Assembly: GCF_000284255.1 (NCBI RefSeq)
Contig: NC_017075.1
Span: forward strand, 1,674,001 to 1,738,000
Reading direction: 5' to 3'
DNA from: Rubrivivax gelatinosus IL144
GTDB taxonomy: Bacteria; Pseudomonadota; Gammaproteobacteria; Burkholderiales; Burkholderiaceae_C
DNA: 64,000 bases
Shown here: positions 32,799 to 42,134 of the stretch, piece after piece
Layout of the letters: each line of letters starts with the position of its first letter
Position numbering within the stretch: position 1 is the stretch's first letter
The notes under the pieces: model-generated
Told to the model about the DNA's origin: nothing
Databases searched by the model: none
Seen by the model: the letters and a program-made list of their open reading frames with translations, nothing else
Program-made: the position numbers and the translations under genes

Positions 32799-35360
32799 TC
32801 AGCCGCGCAGCGCCCGCGCGATGGCCCGCGCGAGCTCGGCGCGCGTCAGCGGCTTGGCCAGCGTCACCGTGATGCCCGCGCCGGCCGCACGCTGCTCGAA
32901 CTGCGGCCCGCCCCAGCCGCTGGCCAGCACCACCGGCAGCCCGGGGCGCAGCGCGTGCACCGCCTGCGCCAGCGCGGTGCCGCTCAAGCCGGGCATCAGC
33001 TCGTCGGTCAGCAGCAGCGCGTAGCGCTCGGGTTCGGCCTCGAAGCGGCGCAGCGCTTCGGCGCTCGACGCGGTGCCGAAGGGTTCGTAGCCCAGGCCGG
33101 CCAGCAGCTCCGACGCCAGGTCGACCAGCGCCGGCTCGTCGTCGACGACGAGCAGCGCCTGGCCGTCGCCCATCGGCAGCGTGGCGGTGTCGTCGGCCGC
33201 CGCGTCGTCGGCCACCGCCTCGTCGCACCACGGCAGGTAGAGTTCGAAGCGTGTGCCCTGGCCGGCGCGCGTGTGCAGGTCGATCGCGCCGCCCAGGTCG
33301 ACGACGACGCCGTGCACCACCGCCAGCCCCAGCCCGGTGCCGCGATGCGTGCCGCCAGCGCCGCCCGCGCTGCGGGTCGTGAAGAAGGGTTCGAACAGAT
33401 GCGGCAGCACCTCGGCCGGGATGCCGGTGCCCTGGTCCTCGACGACCAGGCGCACGTAGCGGCCGGGCGCCAGGCGGCCGTCGAACAGGCGGCGTTCCTC
33501 GGCGAGCTCGACGCGGTCGAGCGCCACGCCCAGCGTGCCGCCTTGCGGCATCGCCTGCAGGCCGTTGGTGCAGAGGTTCATCACCGCCTCGAAGACCGCG
33601 GTCGCGTCGCCGCGCACGACGGCGTCGGGGGCCTGGCGCTGCTGCTGCAGCGAGGTGCCGGCCGGCAGCTGCGAGGCCAGCAGCTTCAGCACCTCGTCGA
33701 CCACCGGCTGCAGCCGCAGCGGCACGCGCGAGCGCGGCGCGCCGCGGCTGAAGGCCAGGATGCGTTCGACCAGCGCCTTGCCGCGCTGTCCGGCCTGCAG
33801 CACGCGCTCGACCGGGCGGGCGGCGGCGGAATCCGGCGGCAGGCCGTCGCGCGCGATCTCGCCGTAGCCGATGACCGACGCGAGGATGTTGTTGAAGTCG
33901 TGCGCGACCCCGCCGGCCAGCGTGCCCAGCGCCTCCATGCGCCGGGCGCGGCCCAGTTCGTCCTCGAGCCGCTGCCGTTCCTCGCGCGCCTGCACCTCGT
34001 CGCTGACATCGATCGCGGTGCCGCTCAGCAGCACGCCTTCCGGGCCGGCGACCGCCAGCCCGCGCGTGCGCACGTGGCGCCAGCCGCCGTCGGGCGTGCG
34101 TACGCGGAACACGCGGTCGAAGGCGCCCTGGCGGCCGGCAGCATGTTCGACGAAGGCCGCGCGCAGCGGCTCGACGTCCTCAGGGTGCAGCAGCGCGGTG
34201 GCCACCGGGCCGTCGTGCACTTCGGCATCGCGCGCCAGGCCGAGCAGTTCCTTCATGCGCGGAGACAGGTAGCTGTGGCCGGTGGCGGGGTTCCACTCCC
34301 AGGCGCCTTCCTGCGCCGCCTGGAAGGCGCGCAGCGTGCGCGCCTGCTCGGCTTCCAGCGCCGCCTCGCTGGCCCGGCGGCGCGCCTGCTCGCACGCGTT
34401 GCGCACGCCCATCAGCAGCGTCACCAGCAGCGCCGAGCCGGCGAAGCCGCCGACCAGCCAGGCCTGGCGTGTCCACGGCGCCAGCGCCGCGGCGCGGCTG
34501 CGCGAGACCACCAGCAGCAGCGGCGCGCGCGCCAGCGCCCGGGCCGCGACCAGCCGGCGCTCGCCGCCGGGCAGCTGCAGCTCGCGCGTCCGGGCGCGCT
34601 GCGGGTCGTCCCAGAGGCCGTGCGCGGCGTCGTCCTGGGCCCATTCGCGCGAATGGTCGCCGGGGCCGTCGGCGACCAGGCCGAGGTCGCGGCGGTAGAT
34701 CGCCATGCGCGTGTCGGCCGACGGCGACAGGCGGTCGAAGTCGCGGTCGAGGAAATCGGGCGCCGCCTCCAGCATCACGACGCCGCCGAAGCGGCCGTGC
34801 GCGTCGCGCCAGTCCATCGCCACGCTGATCGACGGTGGGTCCTCGGGCCGCAGCACGTGCGGCAGGCTCAGGTGCAGCGCGCCGGTGGCGCCGTCGCGCG
34901 CGGCGACGAAGAACTCGTGTGCGGCCAGCGGCGCGGCCGGCGCGGTGTCGGCATGCGACGAGGCGATGCGCCGGCCCTCGGCGTCGGTGATGTCCAGCGC
35001 GCGGAACTGCGGCAGCCCGGCGACGTGGGCGCGCAGCAGCGCGTCGGCGCCGGGGGTGCCGGGGGCGATCAGGCCGCGCGCGAGTTCGTCGCGTGTCGTG
35101 CCCAGCGCCGCGGCGGCGGCTTCCAGCGTGGCGTCGGCCTGCGCCGCCATCGCGCCGGCCAGCGAGGCCAGCTCACGCTGCTCGGCCTCGACGACCTGGC
35201 GGCGCGTCGACCAGAGCTGGCCGACGACCGCCAGCGCGACGACCAGCTCGATGGCCAGCAGCACGCGCAGCGAACGGCTGCGCAGCAGCGTCGCCCAGGC
35301 GCCGGCGGCTGCCGGCGCGGCGGGCAGGGCAGGCGCTACAGTCTCGGCCGTCAGTTCCAC
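32799..35360 (-). CDS. Hybrid sensor histidine kinase with PAS and receiver domains
   Basis: An 853-residue membrane sensor. A first transmembrane helix at about residues 33-50 and a second near 295-315 enclose a periplasmic Cache-like sensor. A PAS domain (about 340-460) contains EWNPATGHSYLSPRMKELLG. HisKA has the phosphoacceptor H in GGVAHDFNNIL, followed by a HATPase with DQGTGIP and GTGLGLAVVHG. A C-terminal receiver starts LLVVDDEPALVD with Asp in LLTDELMPG. It is divergent from an OmpR-type regulator with only 14 bp between starts, so the two are likely partners. The signal is unknown. Confidence 0.92.
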   Translation of the reverse strand: MELTAETVAPALPAAPAAAGAWATLLRSRSLRVLLAIELVVALAVVGQLWSTRRQVVEAEQRELASLAGAMAAQADATLEAAAAALGTTRDELARGLIAPGTPGADALLRAHVAGLPQFRALDITDAEGRRIASSHADTAPAAPLAAHEFFVAARDGATGALHLSLPHVLRPEDPPSISVAMDWRDAHGRFGGVVMLEAAPDFLDRDFDRLSPSADTRMAIYRRDLGLVADGPGDHSREWAQDDAAHGLWDDPQRARTRELQLPGGERRLVAARALARAPLLLVVSRSRAAALAPWTRQAWLVGGFAGSALLVTLLMGVRNACEQARRRASEAALEAEQARTLRAFQAAQEGAWEWNPATGHSYLSPRMKELLGLARDAEVHDGPVATALLHPEDVEPLRAAFVEHAAGRQGAFDRVFRVRTPDGGWRHVRTRGLAVAGPEGVLLSGTAIDVSDEVQAREERQRLEDELGRARRMEALGTLAGGVAHDFNNILASVIGYGEIARDGLPPDSAAARPVERVLQAGQRGKALVERILAFSRGAPRSRVPLRLQPVVDEVLKLLASQLPAGTSLQQQRQAPDAVVRGDATAVFEAVMNLCTNGLQAMPQGGTLGVALDRVELAEERRLFDGRLAPGRYVRLVVEDQGTGIPAEVLPHLFEPFFTTRSAGGAGGTHRGTGLGLAVVHGVVVDLGGAIDLHTRAGQGTRFELYLPWCDEAVADDAAADDTATLPMGDGQALLVVDDEPALVDLASELLAGLGYEPFGTASSAEALRRFEAEPERYALLLTDELMPGLSGTALAQAVHALRPGLPVVLASGWGGPQFEQRAAGAGITVTLAKPLTRAELARAIARALRG

Positions 35361-35374
35361 CGCCCAAGTCTGTC

Positions 35375-36133
35375 ATGTCCGTCGACGCCACCGATTCGCC
35401 GCTGCCCCTGCCGCACGTGCTGGTGGTCGACGACGACCCTTCGATCCGCGAGCTGCTGCAGCAGTACCTGGGCGACCACGACCTGCGCGTGACGGTCGTC
35501 GAGAGCGGGGCGCGCATGATGGCCGTCTTCGACGAGCAGGCGATCGACCTCGTCGTGCTGGACCTGCGCCTGCCCGGCGAGGACGGCATGCAGCTCGTGC
35601 GCCGGCTGCGCGAACGCGCGATGCTGCCGATCGTGCTGCTCACCGGCCGGGCCGAGGAGGCCGACCGCGTGATGGGCCTGGAGTTCGGCGCCGACGACTA
35701 CGTCACCAAGCCGTTCAGCCCGCGCGAGCTGCTGGCGCGCATCCGTGCCCAGCTGCGCCGCAGCACGCTGGCGGCGCAGGCGGCCGAAGCGCCGGCGCGC
35801 GAGGACCGCCGCCGTGCCTTCCGCTTCGCCGGCTGGGAGCTGAACCTGCGCACGCGCCGCCTGATCTCGCCCGACGGCGCGCAGGTCGAGCTGAGCAACC
35901 ACGAGTTCAACCTGCTGGCCGCGTTCTGCGGCGCGCCGCAGCGGGTGCTCAGCCGCGACCAGCTGCTCGCGATGTCGCGCCTGAACGGCGCCGAGGTCTA
36001 CGACCGCACCGTCGACGTGCAGGTGCTGCGGCTGCGCCGCAAGCTCGAGGCCGATCCCTTCCATCCGACGCTGATCGTCACCGAACGCGGCGCCGGCTAC
36101 CGCTTCGACACGCCGGTCGAGACGCTGGTCTGA
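35375..36133 (+). CDS. OmpR-family response regulator
   Basis: A 252-residue two-domain regulator. The receiver has acidic pocket VDDDP, phosphoacceptor Asp in VVLDLRLPGEDG and Lys in VTKPFSPREL. A winged-helix domain (about residues 145-245) follows with NHEFNLLAAFCGAPQRVLSRDQLL, RTVDVQVLRLRRKLE and ERGAGYRF. The ATG at 35375 is chosen because MSVDATDSPLPLPHVLVVDDD is the natural receiver start. It is expressed divergently from the hybrid kinase, which probably phosphorylates it. Confidence 0.94.
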   Translation: MSVDATDSPLPLPHVLVVDDDPSIRELLQQYLGDHDLRVTVVESGARMMAVFDEQAIDLVVLDLRLPGEDGMQLVRRLRERAMLPIVLLTGRAEEADRVMGLEFGADDYVTKPFSPRELLARIRAQLRRSTLAAQAAEAPAREDRRRAFRFAGWELNLRTRRLISPDGAQVELSNHEFNLLAAFCGAPQRVLSRDQLLAMSRLNGAEVYDRTVDVQVLRLRRKLEADPFHPTLIVTERGAGYRFDTPVETLV

Positions 36134-36630
36134 CGCGCCAGGCGCATCAGCGCCCAGGCGACCAGGCCGCCGGCGGCCACCGCCAGCAGCAGGCTCAGCG
36201 GGATGACGGCGTCGCTGGCCGGAGCGGGTGGCGGCGCGGCGGCGTGCGTGCTGCCCAGCCGTTCGAGCTGCAGGTCCAGTGCGCGCACCGCATCGGGCCG
36301 GGCGAAGGGCAGGCCGGGCGCCAGCCGCCGCGCCGCGGACAGCTCGTCCTGGGCCGGCCCGAACAGGCCTTGCCGCGCCAGCAACTCGGCGTCGACGTAG
36401 TGCGCCTGGGCGTCGTCGGGATGGGCCTGCAGCACGCGGCCGAGCTGGCGCCGCGCTTCGTCGAGATGGCCGGCCTGCACGCTGCGGTCGACCTGCTCCA
36501 GCGTGGCCGCTGCCGCCGGCTGGGCGGCCGCGACGTGGACCAGCAGCGCACAAGCCGCGGCCAGCAGCACGGTGGCCGGCAGGCAGAGACGGTGCAGGCG
36601 AGAGGGCGTGGGACGGGCGGCAGTGGCCAT
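36097..36630 (-). CDS. TPR-repeat protein with signal sequence and C-terminal membrane helix
   Basis: A 177-residue protein. The N-terminal hydrophobic stretch LCLPATVLLAAACALLVHVAAAQ could be a signal peptide or anchor. One or two TPR units follow (VQAGHLDEARRQLGRVLQAHPDDAQAHYVDAELLARQGLFGPAQDEL), then a Pro/Ala linker and a C-terminal helix PLSLLLAVAAGGLVAWALM. The start at 36630 has GGAGG just upstream. Its 3' end overlaps the response regulator gene by 37 bp in the convergent orientation. A periplasmic scaffold role is likely; no specific partner is evident. Confidence 0.7.
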   Translation of the reverse strand: MATAARPTPSRLHRLCLPATVLLAAACALLVHVAAAQPAAAATLEQVDRSVQAGHLDEARRQLGRVLQAHPDDAQAHYVDAELLARQGLFGPAQDELSAARRLAPGLPFARPDAVRALDLQLERLGSTHAAAPPPAPASDAVIPLSLLLAVAAGGLVAWALMRLARQTSVSTGVSKR

Positions 36631-36763
36631 GGCTCCTCCGGGCGGTGGCGCCGGGCCACGGGGCCCGGACGGGTCACTGTGCGCATCCCGGTGCAAAGAA
36701 CGATTGCGCGGCGCGCCGCGGCCGATGACAACTGCAACCGAATCCCGACAGGGACTCGCGCCC

Positions 36764-37138
36764 TCAGGCGTCTTCGTCGGCCTCGATCGTCAGGCGCAGC
36801 CGTTCGCCGCCGCCGCATTCGACGAAGGCCTGCAGCCGCAGTTCGCGCCCGACCGGCACGTCGCGGCGGAAGCGGTAGTCCAGGCCGTCGTATCGGCCGG
36901 CGGGATCGGTGGCGATGCGCCGCGACCACTGCAGCTCGCCGTCGGCCAGCACCCGCAACTCGTGCCAGGGCTCGCGTGCGCCGGGGCGGGGCCGCACGCT
37001 CATCGTCACCGAGATCTCGAAGCGGCGCTCGCGGCGAGCGTCGGCGGGCACGACGAGCAAGGCGTCGGCGCGGTCGCCGGCGTCCAGGCGCCAGTGTTCG
37101 GGGCGCGGGGCGGGGTCGGGGCGGGCGGCAGGGGTCAC
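36764..37138 (-). CDS. Hypothetical protein, predicted beta-rich
   Basis: A 124-residue protein with regular beta-type alternation (RFEISVTMSVRPRPG, WHELRVLADGELQWSRRI, DYRFRRDVPVGRELRLQAFVECGGGERLRLTIEADEDA). No signal peptide or membrane helix. It lies alone between the TPR gene and the SUI1 gene. Family not recognised. Confidence 0.5.
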   Translation of the reverse strand: MTPAARPDPAPRPEHWRLDAGDRADALLVVPADARRERRFEISVTMSVRPRPGAREPWHELRVLADGELQWSRRIATDPAGRYDGLDYRFRRDVPVGRELRLQAFVECGGGERLRLTIEADEDA

Positions 37139-37275
37139 GGCGCGGTGCAGTGCGGGAACGGGCCGGGAGCGTAGCGCAGCGCCGCGCCCGATGCATGGGC
37201 CCGGGCGGCGCGCGTTTATGCTCGCGCGATGACCTCGACGAAGCCGAACCCGACCCGGCGCCCACGATGGGCGCG

Positions 37276-37644
37276 ATGAGCGATCGCCGCCGCAGCGGCG
37301 CCGGCGGTCTGGTCTATTCCACCGACAGCGGGCGCATGTGCCCGGCCTGCCGCCTTCCGCTGGCCGACTGCGCCTGCCGCGCGCCCAAGGCCACGCCTGC
37401 CGGCGACGGCATCGTGCGCGTCGGCCGAGAAACCGCCGGCCGCGCGGGCAAGGGCGTGACGGTGGTGCGCGGGCTGGCGCTCGACGCCGCCGCGCTGGAC
37501 ACGCTGGCGCGGCGCCTGAAGGCGCACTGCGGCAGCGGCGGCACGGCGCGCGACGGTGTCATCGAGATCCAGGGCGAGCACCGCGACAAGGTGCAGGCCT
37601 TCCTCCAGCAAGAAGGCTGGACGGTGCGCCGCAGCGGCGGCTGA
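37276..37644 (+). CDS. SUI1/YciH-family translation factor-like protein
   Basis: A 122-residue protein. The N-terminus has a Cys cluster (CPACRLPLADCAC) in the short linker seen in bacterial YciH. The SUI1 fold follows: GRETAGRAGKGVTVVRGL, then LDTLARRLKAHCGSGGTARDGVIEIQGEH and a C-terminal VQAFLQQEGW. Bacterial YciH proteins affect start-codon selection; their exact role is uncertain. Two in-frame ATGs are possible (37267, 37276). A 16-codon frame from ATG 37229 ends at a TGA (37277-37279) that overlaps the 37276 ATG, suggesting coupling, so 37276 is used. Confidence 0.88.
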   Translation: MSDRRRSGAGGLVYSTDSGRMCPACRLPLADCACRAPKATPAGDGIVRVGRETAGRAGKGVTVVRGLALDAAALDTLARRLKAHCGSGGTARDGVIEIQGEHRDKVQAFLQQEGWTVRRSGG

Positions 37645-37672
37645 GCACGCTGCGGCCTCGGCAACGACCGAC

Positions 37673-37927
37673 TCAGGTCGCCGGGCTGGTGATGCCCAGG
37701 CAGTTGTTGCAGCGGCCCAGGCCGCGCAGGCGCGGATCGGGCTTGCCGTCGCCCGTCTTGAAGTTGGCGTGGCACTTGATGCACACGTACATCTTCGAGC
37801 TGGACATCATCGGCTTGACGCCGGGTTCGGCATTCGGACGGGCAGCGGTGTACTCGGCCTGGGTCTGACGGAGTTTCGGGCCTTGTGGGGCGGAATTGGA
37901 CGGTGCTGCGGAACGGCGGGTGGCCAT
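37673..37927 (-). CDS. Small Cys-motif protein (CxxCH and CxxC)
   Basis: An 84-residue protein. The first half is polar and low-complexity. The second has CIKCHANF and, 19 residues later, CNNCLG. CIKCH fits a c-type heme motif, but there is no signal peptide and a second CxxC follows, so a zinc ribbon is the better reading. Short proteins of this kind are common in Burkholderiales. It is convergent with the SUI1 gene and divergent from the DUF3422 gene. Confidence 0.6.
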   Translation of the reverse strand: MATRRSAAPSNSAPQGPKLRQTQAEYTAARPNAEPGVKPMMSSSKMYVCIKCHANFKTGDGKPDPRLRGLGRCNNCLGITSPAT

Positions 37928-38070
37928 GGCGCTTTATCGGGGGCTCGGGGGCCTCGTGCTATCGCTAACCCCTTATTGTCCGCTGAAATGGAGGCACTCC
38001 GCTGCTTGATCCGTGTCGCCTCGATCGATCAGGGGGGATGCCATACTTCGCAACCCTCAGGTCACCTCTG

Positions 38071-39360
38071 ATGCCGCAGCTTCCACCCGACTATCCAGGT
38101 CGTTTCGAACTCGCCGACGAAGTCCACGCCCGGCCGCCCGAGCCTCTGGAACTGCCGTCGCGTGCGACCTATGTGGCCGTGATGGTCGACCCGGTCGATC
38201 GCGAGTCCGAACGCGCCCACGTCGTGCGTCTGTTCGAGGCTTTCGGCGTCGAGCCGCCGGATGCCGGGCTGACACAGTTCAGCGCTTCGCTGGGCGAGCT
38301 GCGCATCAAGTGGGAGCGCCACGGCGAGTTCTCCGGCTACGTCTTCCTGCTGCCGGGCCTGAGCCCGACGCCGTTCACCGAGCCGGCGACGACGCGCCTG
38401 CCGGCCGGCTGGCTGGAGACGATTCCCGGCCAGACCATCGTCGCCGCGCACGCCAAGCTCGTCGCCGGTGCCGAGGCGGTGCCCGATCCGCAGGCCCTCA
38501 GCGACCACTTCGCCGGCAACATCGTCGTCGGCTCGTCGATCGGCGAGGGCGCGGGTTACGCCTTCACCGACTTCAAGATCCACGCCGACGGCTGCGCGCG
38601 TTTCGTGCTGATGGACCGCGGCCTGACGCCGCGCCAGGCCGGCCGCATGCTGCAGCGCCTGCTGGAGATCGAGGCCTACCGCATGCTCGCGCTGCTGGCG
38701 CTGCCGATGGCGCGCGAGCAGCTGCCGCGCATCGTGCAGATCGAACGCTCGCTCGAGACGCTGACCGGGGCCATCGCCCACGAAGGCGCCGACGAGGAGC
38801 GGCTGCTGCAGGAGCTGACGCGCACCGCGGCGCAGATCGAGCACGAGCTCACCGCGACCCAGTACCGCTTCGGCGCCACGCGCGCCTATGCCGAGCTGGT
38901 GCGCACCCGCATCGCCGAGTTGCGCGAGGTACGCATCCCCGGCACGCAGACCATCGAGGAGTTCATGGCCCGGCGCTTCACGCCGGCCGTGGCCACCTGC
39001 AACACCGTCTCGCAGCGCCTGCACGAGCTGGCCGACCGCGTCGCCCAGGCCAGCGGCCTGCTGGCCACGCGCGTGGGCATCGCCCGCGAGAAGCAGAACC
39101 AAGCGCTGCTCGCGTCGATGAACCGGCGCGCGCAGCTGCAGCTGCGGCTGCAGAAGGCGGTCGAAGGGCTGTCGATGGCGGCCATCGTCTACTACGCCGC
39201 CGGCCTCGTCGGCTACGTCGTCAAGGGCGGCAAGGCCGCCGGGCTGCCGCTGGACGCCGAGCTGATCGTCGGCCTGTCGATCCCGGTGCTGGCCGGCGTC
39301 GCCTACCTCGTGCTGCGGCGCGCCCGCCGCCACCTCGCCTCCAGCGAGCGTGATTCCTGA
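38071..39360 (+). CDS. DUF3422 family membrane protein
   Basis: A 429-residue protein starting MPQLPPDYPGRFELADEVHARPPEPLELP, the recognisable DUF3422 start. The central part is a long helical/coiled region (GAIAHEGADEERLLQELTRTAAQIEHEL). Two C-terminal transmembrane helices follow (MAAIVYYAAGLVGYVV and LIVGLSIPVLAGVAYLVL). The start at 38071 is chosen over the in-frame 38038 on the family N-terminus. Function unknown. It lies 33 bp upstream of bchI, possibly co-transcribed. Confidence 0.85.
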   Translation: MPQLPPDYPGRFELADEVHARPPEPLELPSRATYVAVMVDPVDRESERAHVVRLFEAFGVEPPDAGLTQFSASLGELRIKWERHGEFSGYVFLLPGLSPTPFTEPATTRLPAGWLETIPGQTIVAAHAKLVAGAEAVPDPQALSDHFAGNIVVGSSIGEGAGYAFTDFKIHADGCARFVLMDRGLTPRQAGRMLQRLLEIEAYRMLALLALPMAREQLPRIVQIERSLETLTGAIAHEGADEERLLQELTRTAAQIEHELTATQYRFGATRAYAELVRTRIAELREVRIPGTQTIEEFMARRFTPAVATCNTVSQRLHELADRVAQASGLLATRVGIAREKQNQALLASMNRRAQLQLRLQKAVEGLSMAAIVYYAAGLVGYVVKGGKAAGLPLDAELIVGLSIPVLAGVAYLVLRRARRHLASSERDS

Positions 39361-39393
39361 AGAACTCCGACCCTCCTGAAAGCCCGTTTCCTC

Positions 39394-40389
39394 ATGAAGT
39401 TGACGTATCCCTTCTCGGCCATCGTCGGCCAGGACGAGATGAAGCTCGCCATCCTCATCGCCGCGGTGGACCCGAGCGTGGGCGGGGTGCTGGTCTTCGG
39501 CGACCGCGGCACCGGCAAGTCGACCGCCGTGCGTGCGCTGGCGGCGCTGCTCCCCAAGATGAAGGCCGTCGTCGGCTGCCCCTACAACCGCGACCCGGCG
39601 CTCGAGCCTGCCGACGCGCCCAAGCCCAAGACGCACCAGGTGCCGGTGCCGGTCGTCGACCTGCCGCTGGGTGCCACCGAAGACCGCGTCGTCGGCGCGC
39701 TCGACCTGGAGCGTGCGCTGTCGCAAGGCGTCAAGGCTTTCGAGCCCGGCCTGCTGGCGCGCGCCAACCGCGGCTTCCTGTACATCGACGAAGTCAACCT
39801 GCTCGAAGACCACCTGGTCGACCTGCTGATCGACGTCGCCGCCTCGGGCGAGAACGTCGTCGAGCGCGAAGGCCTGTCGGTGCGCCACCCCGCGCGCTTC
39901 GTGCTGGTCGGCTCGGGCAACCCGGAAGAAGGCGAACTGCGGCCGCAGCTGCTCGACCGTTTCGGCCTGTCGGTCGAGGTCAAGACGCCGACCGACATCC
40001 CGGTGCGCATCGAGATCGTGCGCCGCCGCGACGCCTTCGAACGCGACCCCGAGGGCTTCACCGAGAAGTGGAAGGCCGAGGACGACAAGATCCGCCGCCG
40101 CATCCTGGCCGCGCGCAAGCGCCTGGAAGACGTGCAGGTGCCCGACGCGGCGCTGGAGCGCGCCGCCCAGCTGTGCATGAAGCTCGGCACCGACGGCCTG
40201 CGCGGCGAGCTGACGCTGATGCGTGCCGCGCGCGCGCTGGCCGCGATCGACGGCGACAAGGCCGTCGGCGACAGCCAGCTGAAGCGCATCGCCGCGCCGG
40301 CGCTGCGCCACCGCCTGCGCCGCAACGTGCTCGACGACGCCGGTTCCACGGTGCGCGTGGATCGCGCGGTGCAGGAACTGTTCGCCTGA
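39394..40389 (+). CDS. bchI: Magnesium chelatase ATPase subunit I
   Basis: A 331-residue AAA+ ATPase, normal BchI length, starting MKLTYPFSAIVGQDEMKLAI. Walker A GDRGTGKST is at residues 36-44, Walker B is GFLYIDEVNLL, and sensor and arginine-finger motifs lie in GSGNPEEGELRPQLLDRFGL. With BchD and BchH it inserts Mg2+ into protoporphyrin IX, the first committed step of bacteriochlorophyll synthesis. The stop overlaps the bchD start (TGATG), so the two are translationally coupled. No bchH or other photosynthesis gene is in the window. Confidence 0.95.
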   Translation: MKLTYPFSAIVGQDEMKLAILIAAVDPSVGGVLVFGDRGTGKSTAVRALAALLPKMKAVVGCPYNRDPALEPADAPKPKTHQVPVPVVDLPLGATEDRVVGALDLERALSQGVKAFEPGLLARANRGFLYIDEVNLLEDHLVDLLIDVAASGENVVEREGLSVRHPARFVLVGSGNPEEGELRPQLLDRFGLSVEVKTPTDIPVRIEIVRRRDAFERDPEGFTEKWKAEDDKIRRRILAARKRLEDVQVPDAALERAAQLCMKLGTDGLRGELTLMRAARALAAIDGDKAVGDSQLKRIAAPALRHRLRRNVLDDAGSTVRVDRAVQELFA

Positions 40390-42134
40390 TGTCCTCCAAG
40401 GCCTGGGAAGACGCCACGCTGGCGGCGGCGGTGTTCGCCGTCGACCCGGCGGGCATCGGCGGCGTGCACCTGCGCTCGCCGGCCGGCCCGGTGCGTGACC
40501 GCTGGCTCGCGGCGCTGTCGCGCGCGCTGCCGGCGCCGCCGCGGCGCATGCCGGTGGGCATCGCCGACGACCGCCTGCTCGGCGGCCTGGACCTCGCCGG
40601 CACTCTGCAGGCCGGGCGCCCGGTCGCGCAGCGTGGCCTGCTCGCCGACGCCGACGGCGGCGTCGTGCTCGCGGTGATGGCCGAGCGCCTGCCGCCGGGC
40701 ACCGCGGCGAAGATGGCCGCGGTGATGGACCGCCAAGAGGTCGTCGTCGAACGCGACGGCGTCGCGCTCTCGCACCCGACACGTTTCGGCGTCGTCGCCT
40801 TCGACGAAGGCGGCCCCGACGACGACCCGGTGCCGATCGCGCTGACCGACCGCCTGGGGCTCAAGCTCGACTTCACGCAGATCCCGCCGCGCGAGGCGCC
40901 GGAGATCGACTTCGGCGACGTCTCCGACGCGCGCGCGCTGCTGCCGCGCGTGCGCTGCGGCGACGAGGCGCTGCAGGCGCTGGTGCAGGCCGCCGTCGCG
41001 CTGGGCATCGCCTCGCTGCGCGCGCCGCTGCACGCCTTGCGCGTGGCCTGCGCGCACGCCGCGCTGAACGGCCGCGAGACCGTCGAGGCCGAGGACGCCG
41101 CCGCAGCAGCGCGCCTGGTGTTCGCGCCGCGCGCGACGCAGCTGCCGGCGCCGCCCGAGCAGGAAGCCCCGCCCGAGGAGCCGCCGCCTCCGCCGCCGGA
41201 TCAGCAGGACCCGAACCAGGACCCGCCACCGCCGGACGACGAGCAGCAGGCCGAAGAGCTGAAGGGCCCGATGGAAGACCAGGTGCTCGACGCCGTGCTC
41301 GCGTCGCTGCCGCCGGCGCTGCTGGCGCAGATGCAGGCCGACTACGCCTCGCGCGAACGCGCGCGTTCGTCGGGCAAGTCGGGCGCGCTGCACAAGGGCG
41401 GCCACCGCGGCCGGCCGTCGGGCATCCGCCGCGGCGAGCCCAAGGCCGGCCAGCGCCTGAACCTGATCGCGACGCTGCGCGCTGCCGCGCCCTGGCAACG
41501 GGTGCGCGGCGCCATCAAGCCGCGTGTGCAGGTGCGGCCCGACGACTTCCACGTCACGCACTACCGCCAGCGGCGCGAGACGACGACGATCTTCGTCGTC
41601 GACGCCTCGGGCTCGTCGGCGCTCAACCGCATGGCCGAGGCCAAGGGCGCGGTCGAGCTGCTGCTGGCCGACTGCTACGTGCGGCGCGACAAGGTGGCGG
41701 TGATCGCCTTCCGCGGCAAGGCCGCCGAACTGCTGCTGCCGCCGACACGTTCGCTGGTGCGCGCCAAGCGCAGCCTGGCCGGCCTGCCCGGCGGCGGCGG
41801 CACGCCGCTGGCGGCGGCCGTCGATGCCGCCGGGGCGCTGGCCGAGTCGATCCGCCGGCGTGGCGACACGCCGCTGGTGGTCTTCCTGACCGACGGCCGC
41901 GCCAACGTCGCGCTCGACGGCACCGGCGGGCGCCCCAAGGCCGAGGCCGATGCGCTCGACGCGGCCAAGCGCATGCTGGCCAGCGGCGCGGCGACGATGC
42001 TGATCGACACTTCGCCGCAGCCGGCGGCGCAGGCGCGCAAGATCGCCGGCGCGATGCAGGCCACCTACATGCCGCTGCCTTACGCCGGCGCGCAGACCCT
42101 GTCGCAGGTGGTGCGCGCACGCGCCGGTGGCTGA
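40389..42134 (+). CDS. bchD: Magnesium chelatase subunit D
   Basis: A 581-residue protein. The N-terminal half is a degenerate AAA+ domain (GGLDLAGTLQAGRPVAQRGLLADADGG) without a proper Walker A. A Pro/Glu/Asp-rich hinge (about residues 255-300) follows. The C-terminal vWA/integrin-I domain has the metal-binding MIDAS DASGS starting at D405. This is the BchD arrangement; it pairs with BchI as the platform for BchH. It overlaps bchI by 1 bp and bchO by 8 bp. Confidence 0.95.
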   Translation: MSSKAWEDATLAAAVFAVDPAGIGGVHLRSPAGPVRDRWLAALSRALPAPPRRMPVGIADDRLLGGLDLAGTLQAGRPVAQRGLLADADGGVVLAVMAERLPPGTAAKMAAVMDRQEVVVERDGVALSHPTRFGVVAFDEGGPDDDPVPIALTDRLGLKLDFTQIPPREAPEIDFGDVSDARALLPRVRCGDEALQALVQAAVALGIASLRAPLHALRVACAHAALNGRETVEAEDAAAAARLVFAPRATQLPAPPEQEAPPEEPPPPPPDQQDPNQDPPPPDDEQQAEELKGPMEDQVLDAVLASLPPALLAQMQADYASRERARSSGKSGALHKGGHRGRPSGIRRGEPKAGQRLNLIATLRAAAPWQRVRGAIKPRVQVRPDDFHVTHYRQRRETTTIFVVDASGSSALNRMAEAKGAVELLLADCYVRRDKVAVIAFRGKAAELLLPPTRSLVRAKRSLAGLPGGGGTPLAAAVDAAGALAESIRRRGDTPLVVFLTDGRANVALDGTGGRPKAEADALDAAKRMLASGAATMLIDTSPQPAAQARKIAGAMQATYMPLPYAGAQTLSQVVRARAGG

